Below are positions 5,239-5,338 of a DNA stretch of 5,338 bases, piece by piece (the stretch's first letter is position 1; the number at the start of each line of letters is the position of its first letter). The stretch comes from an uncultured Clostridium sp. Lineage in GTDB: Bacteria > Bacillota > Clostridia > Lachnospirales > Lachnospiraceae. Location of the stretch: the NCBI GenBank assembly GCA_902464345.1, contig CABQJA010000160.1:1-5338 (forward strand), given 5' to 3'. A model generated the notes under the pieces. That model did not search any database. It was given only the letters and a program-made list of their open reading frames with translations, and had not been told where the DNA came from. The translations under genes were made by a program, and so were the position numbers.

Positions 5239-5338
5239 ATGCCAAGATTTCTGCACTATACGGCTGCGAAGAGGACGAAACATATAATCGCAGAAGCATG
5301 CGAGAACGTCTTGTTTTTTCTGAAGGACAGTGTTATAA
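5239..5338 (+). other. Unrecognised open frame running off the right edge
   Basis: An ATG at 5239 opens a frame that stays open for 33 codons to the window end (MPRFLHYTAAKRT, then KHIIAEACENVLFFLKDSVI). No ribosome site precedes it and I recognise no family. It may be a new gene, a remnant of one, or chance. Confidence 0.2.

Noticed and set aside
1..5338. CRISPR arrays, toxin-antitoxin pairs, riboswitches, or an intact transposase/integrase
   Set aside because: No regularly spaced repeats, no paired small genes, no long structured leader and no recombinase motifs were seen.

Overview
The window looks like a chromosomal segment of a Gram-positive Clostridia, probably a Lachnospiraceae-type gut organism. 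This is inferred from AGGAGG-type ribosome sites, consensus housekeeping promoters, a SEDS/class B PBP gene pair, a class B sortase and an ECF-type transporter remnant. No species can be named from sequence alone. Every convincing gene lies on the + strand.

Layout. Positions 1-1144 hold the 3' part of a FtsW/RodA/SpoVE (SEDS) glycosyltransferase gene, open through the left window edge. It overlaps by 95 bp, out of frame, a TTG-started class B penicillin-binding protein gene (1050-2537); together they encode a SEDS-PBP peptidoglycan synthase pair. A strong extended -10 promoter then drives a 150-residue Nudix hydrolase (2605-3057), whose stop codon abuts a rho-independent terminator. A class B sortase follows (3172-4041). 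Four bases after its stop a consensus promoter starts for a tRNA-Leu(CAA) gene (4115-4197), closed by a perfect 14-bp terminator hairpin.

Downstream of the tRNA terminator (about 4243 to the end) the sequence changes character. A short gene-less stretch holds a second large hairpin (4294-4332). It is followed by a collapsed ECF transporter module: an EcfT transmembrane gene with its middle missing, its C-terminal part running in frame into an ATPase gene that has lost its Walker A half. The ATPase is then broken by a one-base frameshift just before Walker B and cut off after the D-loop, shortly before another terminator-like hairpin (5198-5230). The last 100 bases hold only an unrecognised open frame.

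How the parts fit. The first 4 kb is intact cell-envelope and housekeeping DNA: wall synthesis, wall-protein anchoring, nucleotide-type hydrolysis and a tRNA. The last 1.1 kb appears to be decaying accessory DNA beside a tRNA gene. I see no CRISPR array, no intact mobile element, and no convincing new defence or biosynthetic system. The most notable points are the long dual-coding overlap of the SEDS and PBP tails and the serial-deletion wreck of the ECF operon.
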